NCBI RefSeq assembly: GCF_015732155.1
Contig: NZ_WIQK01000001.1
Location: 1,684,001 to 1,748,000 of the forward strand
Length of the DNA: 64,000 nucleotides
Source: Pectinatus sottacetonis
GTDB taxonomy: Bacteria; Bacillota; Negativicutes; Selenomonadales; Selenomonadaceae
Reading direction: 5' to 3'
The position numbers and the translations under genes were made by a program. The notes beneath the pieces are model-generated. The model was not told the DNA's origin. It did not search any database and saw nothing but the letters and a program-made list of their open reading frames with translations. Positions 45,622-53,858 of the stretch are shown here, in pieces. Position 1 is the first letter of the stretch. Each line of letters begins with the position of its first letter.

Positions 45622-47048
45622 TGAGCTACAGCTCCTTTTTGGTATAGTTGATCATAATCAACTAAATTAACTGGCTGTACTAAAACAGTATCTTTAATTT
45701 TAGGTTTTATCGTATGACTGCTAAGAAATTCGCCTTTTCGCTGCCAAAAAGCAGGTTCACCTTTTTCTACACATAAGTTTAATATATTTATAAGCTCTTT
45801 ATCAGTGAAAGTAGTTGTTCTAAGAAGATTCATCAATTTTGAGCTAAGTGACTGATGTACTGGTTTTGCATGTAAAATACTTCGTGGTTTACGTTCTAGC
45901 AATGGAAGATAATGCTTAAGCTGTAATATTTGCTGGTTTCGTCCATAATTGCGAATATGACTGGCAATCATAACTCCGTTTATATAAATATTAATAAATT
46001 CGGCATGTGCTTTAACTGCTACTGTCTGTCCTGTATATTTTACTGGTACAGAATAAGTATTTGTAGAAAAACGAATCGTTGAGTAAGAAGATACCCTGCA
46101 TTGCGTAACTTGACTGGCATCATAAGGACGCATTGGTAAAGCTAAAAGATGCTGCCAGTCAGTTAATAGCATTGTCTTTACTGGCTGCTGTCTACTTATA
46201 ACCTTATGAGTATTGATATAATTTTGACAACGTATTTTTACTAATTTATTCAATGCTTCTAAAGTATCAATATGAGGGACGGGAACAAACATGTTTCTTC
46301 TAGTCAAACCGACCAAGTTTTCCACAAGTCCCTTCTCATTTCCACTTCGAACATTGCAAAAAATTGTCTCAAAACAATAATGTGCCGCTAATGCCGCGTA
46401 ACTTTCCTGACAAATTGCATGTTTGCCAGTGCCTTTTTTAACAGCAACTCTAGCATTATCAAAAATAACACGCCGGGGAACTCCATTAAAAAAAGCAAAG
46501 GCTTGTATTAATCCTTCTATAAAAGACTGTGTATTTTGTTTTCGAAAACATATAACAAATGGCGCACAGCTGTAACAAAGACGTGCACAAAATATATTTA
46601 CTTTTATTCTTTTATCAGCAAGCCACACATAACATTCTCCCCAATCAATCTGCAGAGCATCTCCAGGATTAAATTCCAAAGGAACAAAAGCTTCCGCTAA
46701 ATTACCGCGCATTTTATGAACCAATCCTCTAACAGTGCTTTGAGCACCACAAAAACCTATCTCATCAACTAATCGATTAAAAATGCGCTTTGCAGTATGA
46801 TGTTGTTTTTTATTAGGTTCTAATTCATCATCATGTAAACATTTTTGAATAAACTGGATGATATCTGGTGTCATGATGCTGGCATTACGTTGATAATCTG
46901 CACGGATTCCAGGATAACAATTACCCTGGCAATACTTAGCTACAGTATTACGAGAAATATTCATTTCTTTAGCAATTTGACGCTGACTTTTCTTTTCAAT
47001 TAAAAACTTACGCCGGATTATTTCATAATCTTGCATAGTGATAATCAC
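45603..47048 (-). CDS. istA: IS21 transposase IstA
   Basis: 481 residues. An N-terminal HTH (KSQRQIAKEMNISRNTVAKYCQG) is followed by a DDE integrase core: ALQIDWGECYVWL (first Asp), RRVIFDNARVAVKKG (second Asp) and GNEKGLVENLVG (Glu). A C-terminal beta-domain (SSYSTIRFSTNTYSVPVKYTG) is typical of IstA. Frame complete, so the element may still move. Confidence 0.96.
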   Translation of the reverse strand: MIITMQDYEIIRRKFLIEKKSQRQIAKEMNISRNTVAKYCQGNCYPGIRADYQRNASIMTPDIIQFIQKCLHDDELEPNKKQHHTAKRIFNRLVDEIGFCGAQSTVRGLVHKMRGNLAEAFVPLEFNPGDALQIDWGECYVWLADKRIKVNIFCARLCYSCAPFVICFRKQNTQSFIEGLIQAFAFFNGVPRRVIFDNARVAVKKGTGKHAICQESYAALAAHYCFETIFCNVRSGNEKGLVENLVGLTRRNMFVPVPHIDTLEALNKLVKIRCQNYINTHKVISRQQPVKTMLLTDWQHLLALPMRPYDASQVTQCRVSSYSTIRFSTNTYSVPVKYTGQTVAVKAHAEFINIYINGVMIASHIRNYGRNQQILQLKHYLPLLERKPRSILHAKPVHQSLSSKLMNLLRTTTFTDKELINILNLCVEKGEPAFWQRKGEFLSSHTIKPKIKDTVLVQPVNLVDYDQLYQKGAVAQCKIQV

Positions 47049-47170
47049 CTTACAATCACCCTCTATAATTAGATTTCTTTAATCTAATTATAGAGAATAT
47101 AATACCAAGTGGCTCACTTTTTCGCTAGCGTTTTTGTATTAATTGGCTCACTTATAGAATATCATTTACA

Positions 47171-47276
47171 GAATATTCTTTATGGCAGTAAAGATGCATA
47201 TTTAGATAAGATAATATCTGCCGGATTTAATGGCAGTTTTTTGGATATAGTTGACGGTTATGAAAATTTTGAATAG
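47171..47276 (+). pseudogene. GH114 family glycoside hydrolase, 3' fragment
   Basis: Starts with the duplicated target GAATATTC. Joining 44760 to 47179 restores the frame as QNILYGSKDAYLDKIISAG then FNGSFLDIVDGYENFE and TAG at 47274-47276. The FLDIVD motif is the second acidic motif of GH114. The protein stops soon after it, earlier than full-length relatives, so the 3' end may also be lost. 47277-47456 holds nothing recognisable. Confidence 0.85.
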
Positions 47277-47456
47277 GGCTGTTTATGATATTTATAATAA
47301 AGAAACTTAACAGTGATAGGACATATTATTTTAGCTAAAGATGACAATAAAAAAACTTTTAAATATTATAACTATACAATTTAAAAGATATGTTTTTATT
47401 AATATATTAGTAATCTTCTTTAATAAATAAAGAACTTACTAATTAATAAAAAAGAC

Positions 47457-47485
47457 TTGCTTAATTATTTACAATAGTATATAAT
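47457..47485 (+). promoter_or_regulatory. Promoter of the tad pilus operon
   Basis: TTGCTT (47457-47462), 17 nt, TATAAT (47480-47485), 42 nt before leader element copy 2. Confidence 0.75.
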
Positions 47486-47527
47486 ACTTTTGTATTAGAG
47501 AAAATATGAGAAATTTAAATTGAATAT

Positions 47528-47610
47528 ATAATGTTAAACATTATGGAGGGTGGATGGGATGCAATAACCATCGTACATTTTGTATTGTGTACGGGCTTAT
47601 TTATTGCATC
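47528..47610 (+). ncRNA. Conserved leader RNA element, copy 2
   Basis: ATAATGT (47528-47534) pairs with ACATTAT (47538-47544). The linker is GGAGGGTGGATGG. GATGCAATA (47558-47566) pairs with TATTGCATC (47602-47610), with an inner CGTACA/TGTACG hairpin unlike those of the other copies. The U-tract is weak here (TATTTTAC), but a separate strong terminator follows 25 nt later. Upstream of the whole Tad operon. Confidence 0.78.
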
Positions 47611-47635
47611 TATTTTACACTGCCGATGTTTGAAG

Positions 47636-47672
47636 CCGGATAAAAGTGAGATGCTTTTATCCGGTTTTTTTT
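47636..47672 (+). terminator. Leader terminator in front of cpaB
   Basis: Perfect 11-bp stem CCGGATAAAAG (47636-47646) with CTTTTATCCGG (47654-47664), 7-nt loop, then eight Ts. It lies between the promoter and the first pilus gene, so the operon needs readthrough or antitermination. Confidence 0.88.
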
Positions 47673-47752
47673 AAGTAAATATAGCAAAATGTAAATTATT
47701 TACAGAATTAAAAAAGGAATTTCTATTTATATTAAGAAGGGAGTCTGTTTTT

Positions 47753-48700
47753 TTGCGTTCTTTTAAATTGATGGAATTTTTAACCAAAAAGCTGGAAAAA
47801 TTCTCTTCACAGCAGCTTATTATTATGGCAGCTGTGACTGCGGTATTGTTTTCTGTAATATTGGGAATATATCTTTCTTCGCTGCAAAAAGCGGCTGAGA
47901 AAGTTAAAACAGGAAATATGACGACTGTTATTATGGCAAATCAGGATATTCCCATAAATACGACATTAAAAGAGAATATGCTTAAAACTGTAATGCTGCC
48001 AGCTGATTCATTGCCTGCTACGCCAGTATCTAATATGGCTGATGCTGTAGGGAAAATTGCCAAAATTCCTATAATGGCAGGAGATATAGTAACAATACCA
48101 AAATTATTCATAAATTCAGAACTGGCAGGTTTTGTGGGAACAATTCCAGATAACTGTCGGGCAATTTCGGTAAAAATCTCTGATGTAACTGGCGTGGCAG
48201 GTTTTGCCAGACCTGGTGATCATGTGGATGTTGCCTTTGTTGCTAATGGAAGAAATGGCCGGTCAGGAAAAATCATTTTGCAGAACATACTTTTACTGGG
48301 GATAAATAGTACAGCTATAGACAAGGAAAAGACGAAAAAAAAGGATGATAATCATACTGAACCGAAATTGGCAACTGCTACACTGGCAGTACCACCGGAA
48401 GACGCTCTGAAACTGGCAGTAGCGCAGAGTGAAGGAACAGTGTTCCTGGTGCTGAGACCATTTAAGCCAGATGAAGGCTTTATTGCTGATACGGATTATT
48501 TTATCCCGCGCGATGGGCAAATAAATGATAAACAAAATACGGATAATAATCCTAGGGAACATTATCCAATTACACCAGGACAAGCACCTGCATTGGCGCA
48601 AGCCCATTATGAAGCTGCGCAGCCGGTTATGCCAGTAGATAATGGACATAGTATTACTATTATACGCGGTACAGCGAAGAGCAAAGTTGAGGTTAGGTGA
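47753..48700 (+). CDS. cpaB: Flp pilus assembly protein CpaB/RcpC
   Basis: 315 residues. One membrane segment (about 20-40) is followed by a SAF domain (VIMANQDIPINTTLKENM) and an RcpC domain (ISVKISDVTGVAGFARPGDHVDVAF). CpaB acts in the periplasm with the secretin. A TTG start is proposed at AAGGGAG spacing 9; an ATG 18 nt later lacks a ribosome site. The Pro/Ala-rich tail is variable. First gene of the Tad operon, behind a leader with a terminator. The stop overlaps the secretin GTG/ATG region. Confidence 0.92.
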   Translation: MRSFKLMEFLTKKLEKFSSQQLIIMAAVTAVLFSVILGIYLSSLQKAAEKVKTGNMTTVIMANQDIPINTTLKENMLKTVMLPADSLPATPVSNMADAVGKIAKIPIMAGDIVTIPKLFINSELAGFVGTIPDNCRAISVKISDVTGVAGFARPGDHVDVAFVANGRNGRSGKIILQNILLLGINSTAIDKEKTKKKDDNHTEPKLATATLAVPPEDALKLAVAQSEGTVFLVLRPFKPDEGFIADTDYFIPRDGQINDKQNTDNNPREHYPITPGQAPALAQAHYEAAQPVMPVDNGHSITIIRGTAKSKVEVR

Positions 48701-48702
48701 AG

Positions 48703-49971
48703 ATGAAAAAGGACTACATAATAAGATGGGTAATGCTTTTGTTAGTTTGTATTTTTGCTTCTGCTGTCTGCAATAATAAAGTGTTTGCTGAACCAACAGC
48801 ATTATCAATCGGGATAAACAAATCATATTCATTGGATACAGGGGGAAATATTTCGCGTATTGCGGTTGCAGACCCAAGTATTGCCGATGCTACAGCAGCT
48901 GCGGCAGATAATTTACTGATAGTGGCAAAAAAACCGGGGGCAACTACACTGTGGGTGTGGACGCAGGATGGCATGGAACAGCAGTTTATTGTCAATGTGG
49001 TCACAGATAATACAGATATTGAAGCAGCAATAAGGGCAGCAATGCCGGGGACGAATGTACAGGTACAAAAATCCGGCGATAATATACTGCTGCGGGGAAA
49101 AGTCAAAAATCAGTATCAAAAAGATACAGCCGAAAAAATTGCTGGACTTTATGGCAGCAAAGTAGTCGATTTGCTGCAGATGTCTGACCCGTTCCAGATT
49201 CGTATCGAAGCTCAGGTCATAGAAATATCCATGGACAAAGAAAAAAATCTAGGCTTTTTATTTTCAAATCCGGCAAATATTGAATCAGCAACTGGAATTG
49301 TTACTCTGGGAACAACAGGCAGTTTTGCAGTTGGACAGACTTTTAACCGCAGTTACGCTGATCTTGATGCTACTCTGCAGGCCATGGAGAAGAAGGGGGA
49401 TGCCAGAATATTGTCCCGGCCTAATATAATGACCTTAAGCGGCAAAAAGGCATCAATTCTCATTGGCGGGAAAATACCTATTCCGGTTAGTAATAAAGAT
49501 GGGAATGTGACAATAGAATGGCGTGATTATGGGATAAAGCTTAATGTTGAGCCGGTGGTGGATGCAGCAGAAAACATTACCACCAATGTGAAAGCCGAAG
49601 TAAGCACGCTGGATTATTCACATGAAGTGAAAAATAACAGTTTTTCAATTCCCGCACTGAGTTCGCGTGAAGCGTCGACTGATATTACGATGAAGTCAGG
49701 GGCGACAATGGCAATCGGTGGACTTATAAATTCACAAGAAAGCAAAACAATCACTAAAATGCCTATATTAGGAAATTTGCCGATAATCGGCCAGTTTTTC
49801 CGCCATACTTCCAAGACGCGTGATAAAAGGGAACTTATTATATTAATTACGCCAACTCTGGTTAATGCGGATACCCCGGTAAAAATGTCATCGGATATGG
49901 AAAAATATTATGCGAAGAACCAAGAAGATTCACGCAAAGATATAGATGTCAATAAAGAAAAAAGCAATTAG
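48703..49971 (+). CDS. cpaC: Flp pilus secretin CpaC/RcpA
   Basis: About 422 residues. A signal peptide (MKKDYIIRWVMLLLVCIFAS...) precedes the pilus-formation N-domain (LSIGINKSYSLDTGGNISRIAVADPSIA region), a BON-like module (NQYQKDTAEKIAGLYG) and the secretin domain (ILSRPNIMTLSGKKASILIGGKIPIPV, ending SREASTDITMKSGATMAIGGLI). It forms the outer-membrane channel for the pilus, further evidence for a diderm cell. GTG 48697 is an alternative start. Confidence 0.94.
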   Translation: MKKDYIIRWVMLLLVCIFASAVCNNKVFAEPTALSIGINKSYSLDTGGNISRIAVADPSIADATAAAADNLLIVAKKPGATTLWVWTQDGMEQQFIVNVVTDNTDIEAAIRAAMPGTNVQVQKSGDNILLRGKVKNQYQKDTAEKIAGLYGSKVVDLLQMSDPFQIRIEAQVIEISMDKEKNLGFLFSNPANIESATGIVTLGTTGSFAVGQTFNRSYADLDATLQAMEKKGDARILSRPNIMTLSGKKASILIGGKIPIPVSNKDGNVTIEWRDYGIKLNVEPVVDAAENITTNVKAEVSTLDYSHEVKNNSFSIPALSSREASTDITMKSGATMAIGGLINSQESKTITKMPILGNLPIIGQFFRHTSKTRDKRELIILITPTLVNADTPVKMSSDMEKYYAKNQEDSRKDIDVNKEKSN

Positions 49972-50031
49972 ATGTATTAGTTATGATTTTGTGTATTTTA
50001 TTGCCAGGGATAAAAGGAGATTTATCATAAT

Positions 50032-50847
50032 ATGGAAGAACAGCAGCGGGGAAAAGTAATAACAGTTTTCAGCACAGCATCTGCTGTGGGGAAAACATTG
50101 CTGTCCATAAATATGGCGGCGGAGTTTGCCGGCATGGGCTATAAAGTCTGTCTTGTCGATTTGGATCTGCAGTTTGGCGATGTGGGCAATTATCTTAAAC
50201 TTCAAGGGAAAAGTACTATATTTGATTTAATGGAAGCAGATAAGAGAAATGCCAGTGTTTTTGATATGGGCAGTATTTTTACGCATTATGTACAGGGAAA
50301 CATTGATTTCATGGTTCTGCCGGCACCAAGCAAGCTTGAGCAGTCCTATAACATTTCAGCAGAAGAGATCAGCCGCTGCATAAGCCGCTTTATCCCCAAA
50401 TTTGATTATATAGTTATAGATACTACATCAGCATTCAGTGAACTGAATCTGGCTGTAATGGATTTTAGTACGATAATAACATTTGTCGGGATTGTTGATT
50501 TTATTCCAACAATAAAAAACATGAAAATAGGATATGATACCATGTGTTCCATAGGCTGTGACAATAAAAAAATACGCTTGGTATTGAACCGCAGTAATTC
50601 AAAGACAAATATTGAACTGAATGATGTTGAACAACTCTTGGGAGAAAAGTTTTATCATGTTATTCCCAATGATTTTGCAGAGGCCCAGCAGTCTGTTTAT
50701 GCTGGAATTCCGCTTCTGGCAACAGGGAAGAATACTCTTTTGCGGCAAAGTATCCAGCAGCTGGCAGCCAAATATACTGATACACAGCTTAATGATGCTG
50801 CGGAGCAAAAGGGTGTGTCCGGCTGGGTGAAAAGAATATTCAAGTGA
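50032..50847 (+). CDS. TadZ/CpaE-like MinD-family ATPase, first copy
   Basis: A 271-residue MinD/ParA-type protein without a receiver domain. The P-loop reads FSTASAVGKTLL. The final GKT is kept but the signature Lys of MinD-type loops (KGGxGKT) is replaced. VDLDLQFGDVGNYLKL and YIVIDTTSAFSELN are the Walker A' and B segments. TadZ proteins place the pilus machine at a pole. It lies between the secretin and a second, longer CpaE-like gene, 13 nt upstream of it. Confidence 0.88.
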   Translation: MEEQQRGKVITVFSTASAVGKTLLSINMAAEFAGMGYKVCLVDLDLQFGDVGNYLKLQGKSTIFDLMEADKRNASVFDMGSIFTHYVQGNIDFMVLPAPSKLEQSYNISAEEISRCISRFIPKFDYIVIDTTSAFSELNLAVMDFSTIITFVGIVDFIPTIKNMKIGYDTMCSIGCDNKKIRLVLNRSNSKTNIELNDVEQLLGEKFYHVIPNDFAEAQQSVYAGIPLLATGKNTLLRQSIQQLAAKYTDTQLNDAAEQKGVSGWVKRIFK

Positions 50848-50860
50848 GGAGGCGTCGTAA

Positions 50861-52015
50861 ATGGCAAAATACCATATTCTTTTAGTAGAAAGAAGCCGTA
50901 TGATGCTCGAGCGGCTATCCGTTGTTATCCGCAATGGCAGGAACTTTGTATTGGCAGGACGTTTTGGCTACGCACAGGAAGCGTTGGAAGAAACAGCTGG
51001 TATGAACTTGAATCTGGTATTGCTTGATACAGACATGCCGGAAAATGCATTACTTATACCAGCTTTCAGAAAACAATTTCCTAAAGCAGCATTGATTTGT
51101 CTGGGCAGTAACTGGAATGCCCAGGCGGCCAGCCAGATAGTAAAAGCAGGAGCAAGCGGCTATCTTGTAAAACCCTTTACCGGCCCGGAACTCGTAAAAG
51201 CAATAGAAACATTCAGCAAGGGTGATGTCGGCAGTATTTCTGATGTACTGGCATTCTTCAGTCCCAAGGGGAAAAGCGGCAAGACAACACTTATTGCTAA
51301 TTTGGCACTGAGCCTGGCCCGCAAGACAAAAGAAGATGTGGGAATTATTGATGCCGATGTCCAGTTTGGCGATATGGCAGTGTTTTTCAATCTTAAACCG
51401 CAAAGCACTATAGTAGAAGCTGTGCGTGATATTAAGTTTTTGTCACCGGTAACGCTGGGAACATATTTTGCAGCTGTCAATAAGAATGTGCATGTTTTAT
51501 GTGGTACGAAACGGCCTGAATTTGCTGAGCAGATAGAGATGAAGAATTTCAATGCGACCATAAACATGGCACGTAGTTTATACCGGTATATATTAGTGGA
51601 TCTGCCACCAGCATTTACTCCTGTATCAATAACAGCCGCTGAATGTGCTGATACGGTTTATCTGGTGGCAATGGACAGCGGGGCGGGAAAAGGCAATACA
51701 GGTTTTGAAGTGCAGCATATGAAACGGGCTTTGGCGATATTTAATGATGGCTGGGCAGAGCAAGCCCCACATAAAGTAAAGACTATTTTTACCCGTGTGA
51801 ACCCATGTAGTGATGCGGCAAAACGCCGTCTGGGAGAGCTTATAAGCTATCCTGTGAGTGCCATAATTCCCAATGAGTATACGCTGGTATCACAGGCAGC
51901 CAATAACGGTCGTATGGCAGTTGATATCGACCCGGACTCAGAACTGACTTATAATATAGACCTTTTGGCTGATATGATACGGAAAAAGTCAGAACAAAGG
52001 TGGGAAAAAGTATGA
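50861..52015 (+). CDS. cpaE: CpaE/TadZ ATPase with receiver-like domain, second copy
   Basis: 384 residues. Residues 1-120 are a response-regulator-like domain (LVLLDTDMPENALL with the phospho-Asp position, GYLVKPF Lys). It lacks the usual N-terminal acidic pair, so phosphorylation is doubtful. Residues 130-380 are a MinD-type ATPase with FSPKGKSGKTTLIANLA and VGIIDADVQFGDMAVFF. Together with the preceding gene this gives two unequal TadZ proteins. GGAGGCG precedes the ATG, and the end overlaps tadB. Confidence 0.9.
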   Translation: MAKYHILLVERSRMMLERLSVVIRNGRNFVLAGRFGYAQEALEETAGMNLNLVLLDTDMPENALLIPAFRKQFPKAALICLGSNWNAQAASQIVKAGASGYLVKPFTGPELVKAIETFSKGDVGSISDVLAFFSPKGKSGKTTLIANLALSLARKTKEDVGIIDADVQFGDMAVFFNLKPQSTIVEAVRDIKFLSPVTLGTYFAAVNKNVHVLCGTKRPEFAEQIEMKNFNATINMARSLYRYILVDLPPAFTPVSITAAECADTVYLVAMDSGAGKGNTGFEVQHMKRALAIFNDGWAEQAPHKVKTIFTRVNPCSDAAKRRLGELISYPVSAIIPNEYTLVSQAANNGRMAVDIDPDSELTYNIDLLADMIRKKSEQRWEKV

Positions 52016-52980
52016 TATTGATCGTAATAATATGCGGCATATTGTTTTTCTGTCTGCTGCTTTTATTAATAACATATATGCGCTATGACCATAGCAAGGT
52101 AGCACAGCGCATGCATAATTATATTGCTGGAAACGATGGTCAGAGTGATTTTGCAAGAGCGAGGAACAGGGAAACATGGCAGGAACAGTTTATGTATATT
52201 GTCCATATTCTGTCTGGATATTTTACAAAACTGCGCCGCACGCAGAATCTTGATAAAAAGATGCAGCAGGCAGGCTTGCCGCTGCTCGGTTCCGAGTTCA
52301 TTATCATAACAGGGATCATTAGTGCTGCCGCGGCACTGGTGACAGCACTGATGACACTGCACTGGTATATGGCTGTGGCAGCAGCCACAGCGGCCGCAGT
52401 AATATGCCAGGTATATCTTAATCTGAAAATAACTAAACGTCGGCAGGCTTTTACTAACCAATTGGGAGATACACTTTCTATGATTGCCGATGCTATGCGG
52501 TCGGGGTTCAGTTTTATGCAGTCTATTGAGCTGGCAGCAAGGGAAATGAAGCCGCCTATTGGCGAGGAGTTTGCTAAAATGCTGGCAGAAACACGTATGG
52601 GGATTCCTACAGAGCAGGCCCTGCAGTCGATGGCAGACCGGGTGGCAAGCCGTGACTTTGATCTCATCATGGCTGCGGTGCTTATCCAGCGCCAGGTCGG
52701 CGGGGATTTATCATATATTCTTGATAATATCAGCAGTACAGTTGTTTCCCGTATTAAAATGAAACGGGAAATAAAGACACTTACGTCACAAGGACGTATG
52801 TCCGGCTCGATACTGCTGGCTCTGCCATTTGCCATGGCGGCAATATTAAGCTTCATGAACCCGGCTTATTTGCAGCCGCTCATTACTAAACCGGTAGGAC
52901 ATATGGCTGTGGGTGGGGCTATTGTCTTAGAAATTATCGGCTATATAGTAATCCAGCGTATTGTTGATATTGATGTTTAA
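52012..52980 (+). CDS. tadB: Pilus inner-membrane platform protein TadB
   Basis: About 322 residues. Membrane helices lie near the N-terminus, around 95-140 and at the C-terminus. A GspF/T2SF domain is marked by MIADAMRSGFSFMQSIELAAREM and EFAKMLAETRMGIPTEQALQSMADR. It anchors the TadA motor. A frame from GTG 52000 exists; AAAGGTGGG spacing favours ATG 52012. TadB and TadC are separated here by flp, tadE and tadA. Confidence 0.92.
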   Translation: MILIVIICGILFFCLLLLLITYMRYDHSKVAQRMHNYIAGNDGQSDFARARNRETWQEQFMYIVHILSGYFTKLRRTQNLDKKMQQAGLPLLGSEFIIITGIISAAAALVTALMTLHWYMAVAAATAAAVICQVYLNLKITKRRQAFTNQLGDTLSMIADAMRSGFSFMQSIELAAREMKPPIGEEFAKMLAETRMGIPTEQALQSMADRVASRDFDLIMAAVLIQRQVGGDLSYILDNISSTVVSRIKMKREIKTLTSQGRMSGSILLALPFAMAAILSFMNPAYLQPLITKPVGHMAVGGAIVLEIIGYIVIQRIVDIDV

Positions 52981-53032
52981 GCAGCAGCTTTTACATATAT
53001 TCATTATTTTTTATTTTAAAGGAGAGATTTTA

Positions 53033-53227
53033 ATGTTTGCTATGTTAAATTATTTGAGAGTAAAGTATTTTGGGGAAAAAGGCCAGGGAATTGTTGAATA
53101 TGCCTTGATTTTGGCAGCAATCGTTGTATTAGCCGCGGCATTATCAACCGGTAGCTTAGGTACAGCTGTAACCAATACATTTAAGTCAGTAGCTGATAAA
53201 TTAACTGGAACTGGAACTGGAAACTAA
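53033..53227 (+). CDS. flp: Flp-type major pilin
   Basis: A 64-residue prepilin. The type IVb processing site is G17|QGIVEY with the conserved Glu and Tyr at +5/+6, followed by a 20-residue hydrophobic helix (ALILAAIVVLAAAL). A short Thr/Gly-rich tail ends the mature pilin (about 47 residues). The frame is open from 52961, but AAAGGAGAG points to ATG 53033. Cleaved by the peptidase at 57999. Confidence 0.94.
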   Translation: MFAMLNYLRVKYFGEKGQGIVEYALILAAIVVLAAALSTGSLGTAVTNTFKSVADKLTGTGTGN

Positions 53228-53398
53228 ATAGGTTTATATTAGACAAAATAAGAGCCGTACATAATATAATATATAGGCATGGACAAATAAGTGCTGCTGA
53301 GGCATTTTGCATATCTATTATATTATGTGCGGCAATACTGTGAAATATTTCAAATGGCAAGAGTTTTATTCAGTTTGTTTAAGAAGTGGTGTGATTTA

Positions 53399-53806
53399 AT
53401 GAAGCAATGGCAGAAGGGACAGTCTATAGTTGAATTGGCGTTTGTATTGCCGATGTTTTTATTGTTTTTTTTAGGTATAGCATATTTAGGGATGATTTTC
53501 GCCGATTATCTTACACTTTCGGAAATAGCGCGTGATAGTGCCAGATATGCTGCAGTTATGCCTGCTGATACAACAGCGGCACAGATCCGCGGCAGATACA
53601 GTGACCGAAAACTGCCAGCATCATTATATAAGTGGGATTACAGCAGCGGAGCTGATTTTGCAGTTGTCTTAGATCAAGGGGCAGCTGGAGATAAATTTGT
53701 CGAAGTCACATTGAAAGCAGAAATAAACAATAACCAAAATGTATTCAGCCTTGTTTTACCGGCAGAGCTTTCCGCCAGCTGCAAGATGCGCCGGGAAGCA
53801 CAATGA
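53399..53806 (+). CDS. tadE: TadE-like minor pilin
   Basis: About 135 residues. A prepilin-like start KGQSIVELAFVLPMFLLFFLG (G7|QSIVEL) gives one helix, followed by a mostly beta C-terminal part (FVEVTLKAEI). TadE/TadF proteins are pseudopilins processed by the same peptidase. The frame is open upstream to 53291 without a good ribosome site. I place the start at 53399 because family members begin just before the GQSIVE motif. 172 nt after flp. Confidence 0.85.
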   Translation: MKQWQKGQSIVELAFVLPMFLLFFLGIAYLGMIFADYLTLSEIARDSARYAAVMPADTTAAQIRGRYSDRKLPASLYKWDYSSGADFAVVLDQGAAGDKFVEVTLKAEINNNQNVFSLVLPAELSASCKMRREAQ

Positions 53807-53858
53807 TATTGAATATACACAGCAGTAATGCTGTTTAAAATAAATGGGGAGCGATAAG

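Larger units (their letters stand above)
44761..47170. mobile_element. IS21-family insertion sequence
   Basis: 2,410 bp. The ends are TGTGAATG (44761) and, inverted, TGTAAATG (47170). Several subterminal AGTGAGCCAC-type repeats lie at both ends (44779, 44854, 47108, 47144), as expected for transposase binding sites of this family. An exact 8-bp target duplication GAATATTC flanks it (44753-44760 and 47171-47178). It carries istA and istB in opposite orientation to the host gene. Confidence 0.95.

Noticed and set aside
52140-52856. 238-residue minus-strand ORF
   Set aside because: Shadow of tadB, which has full family motifs on the plus strand.
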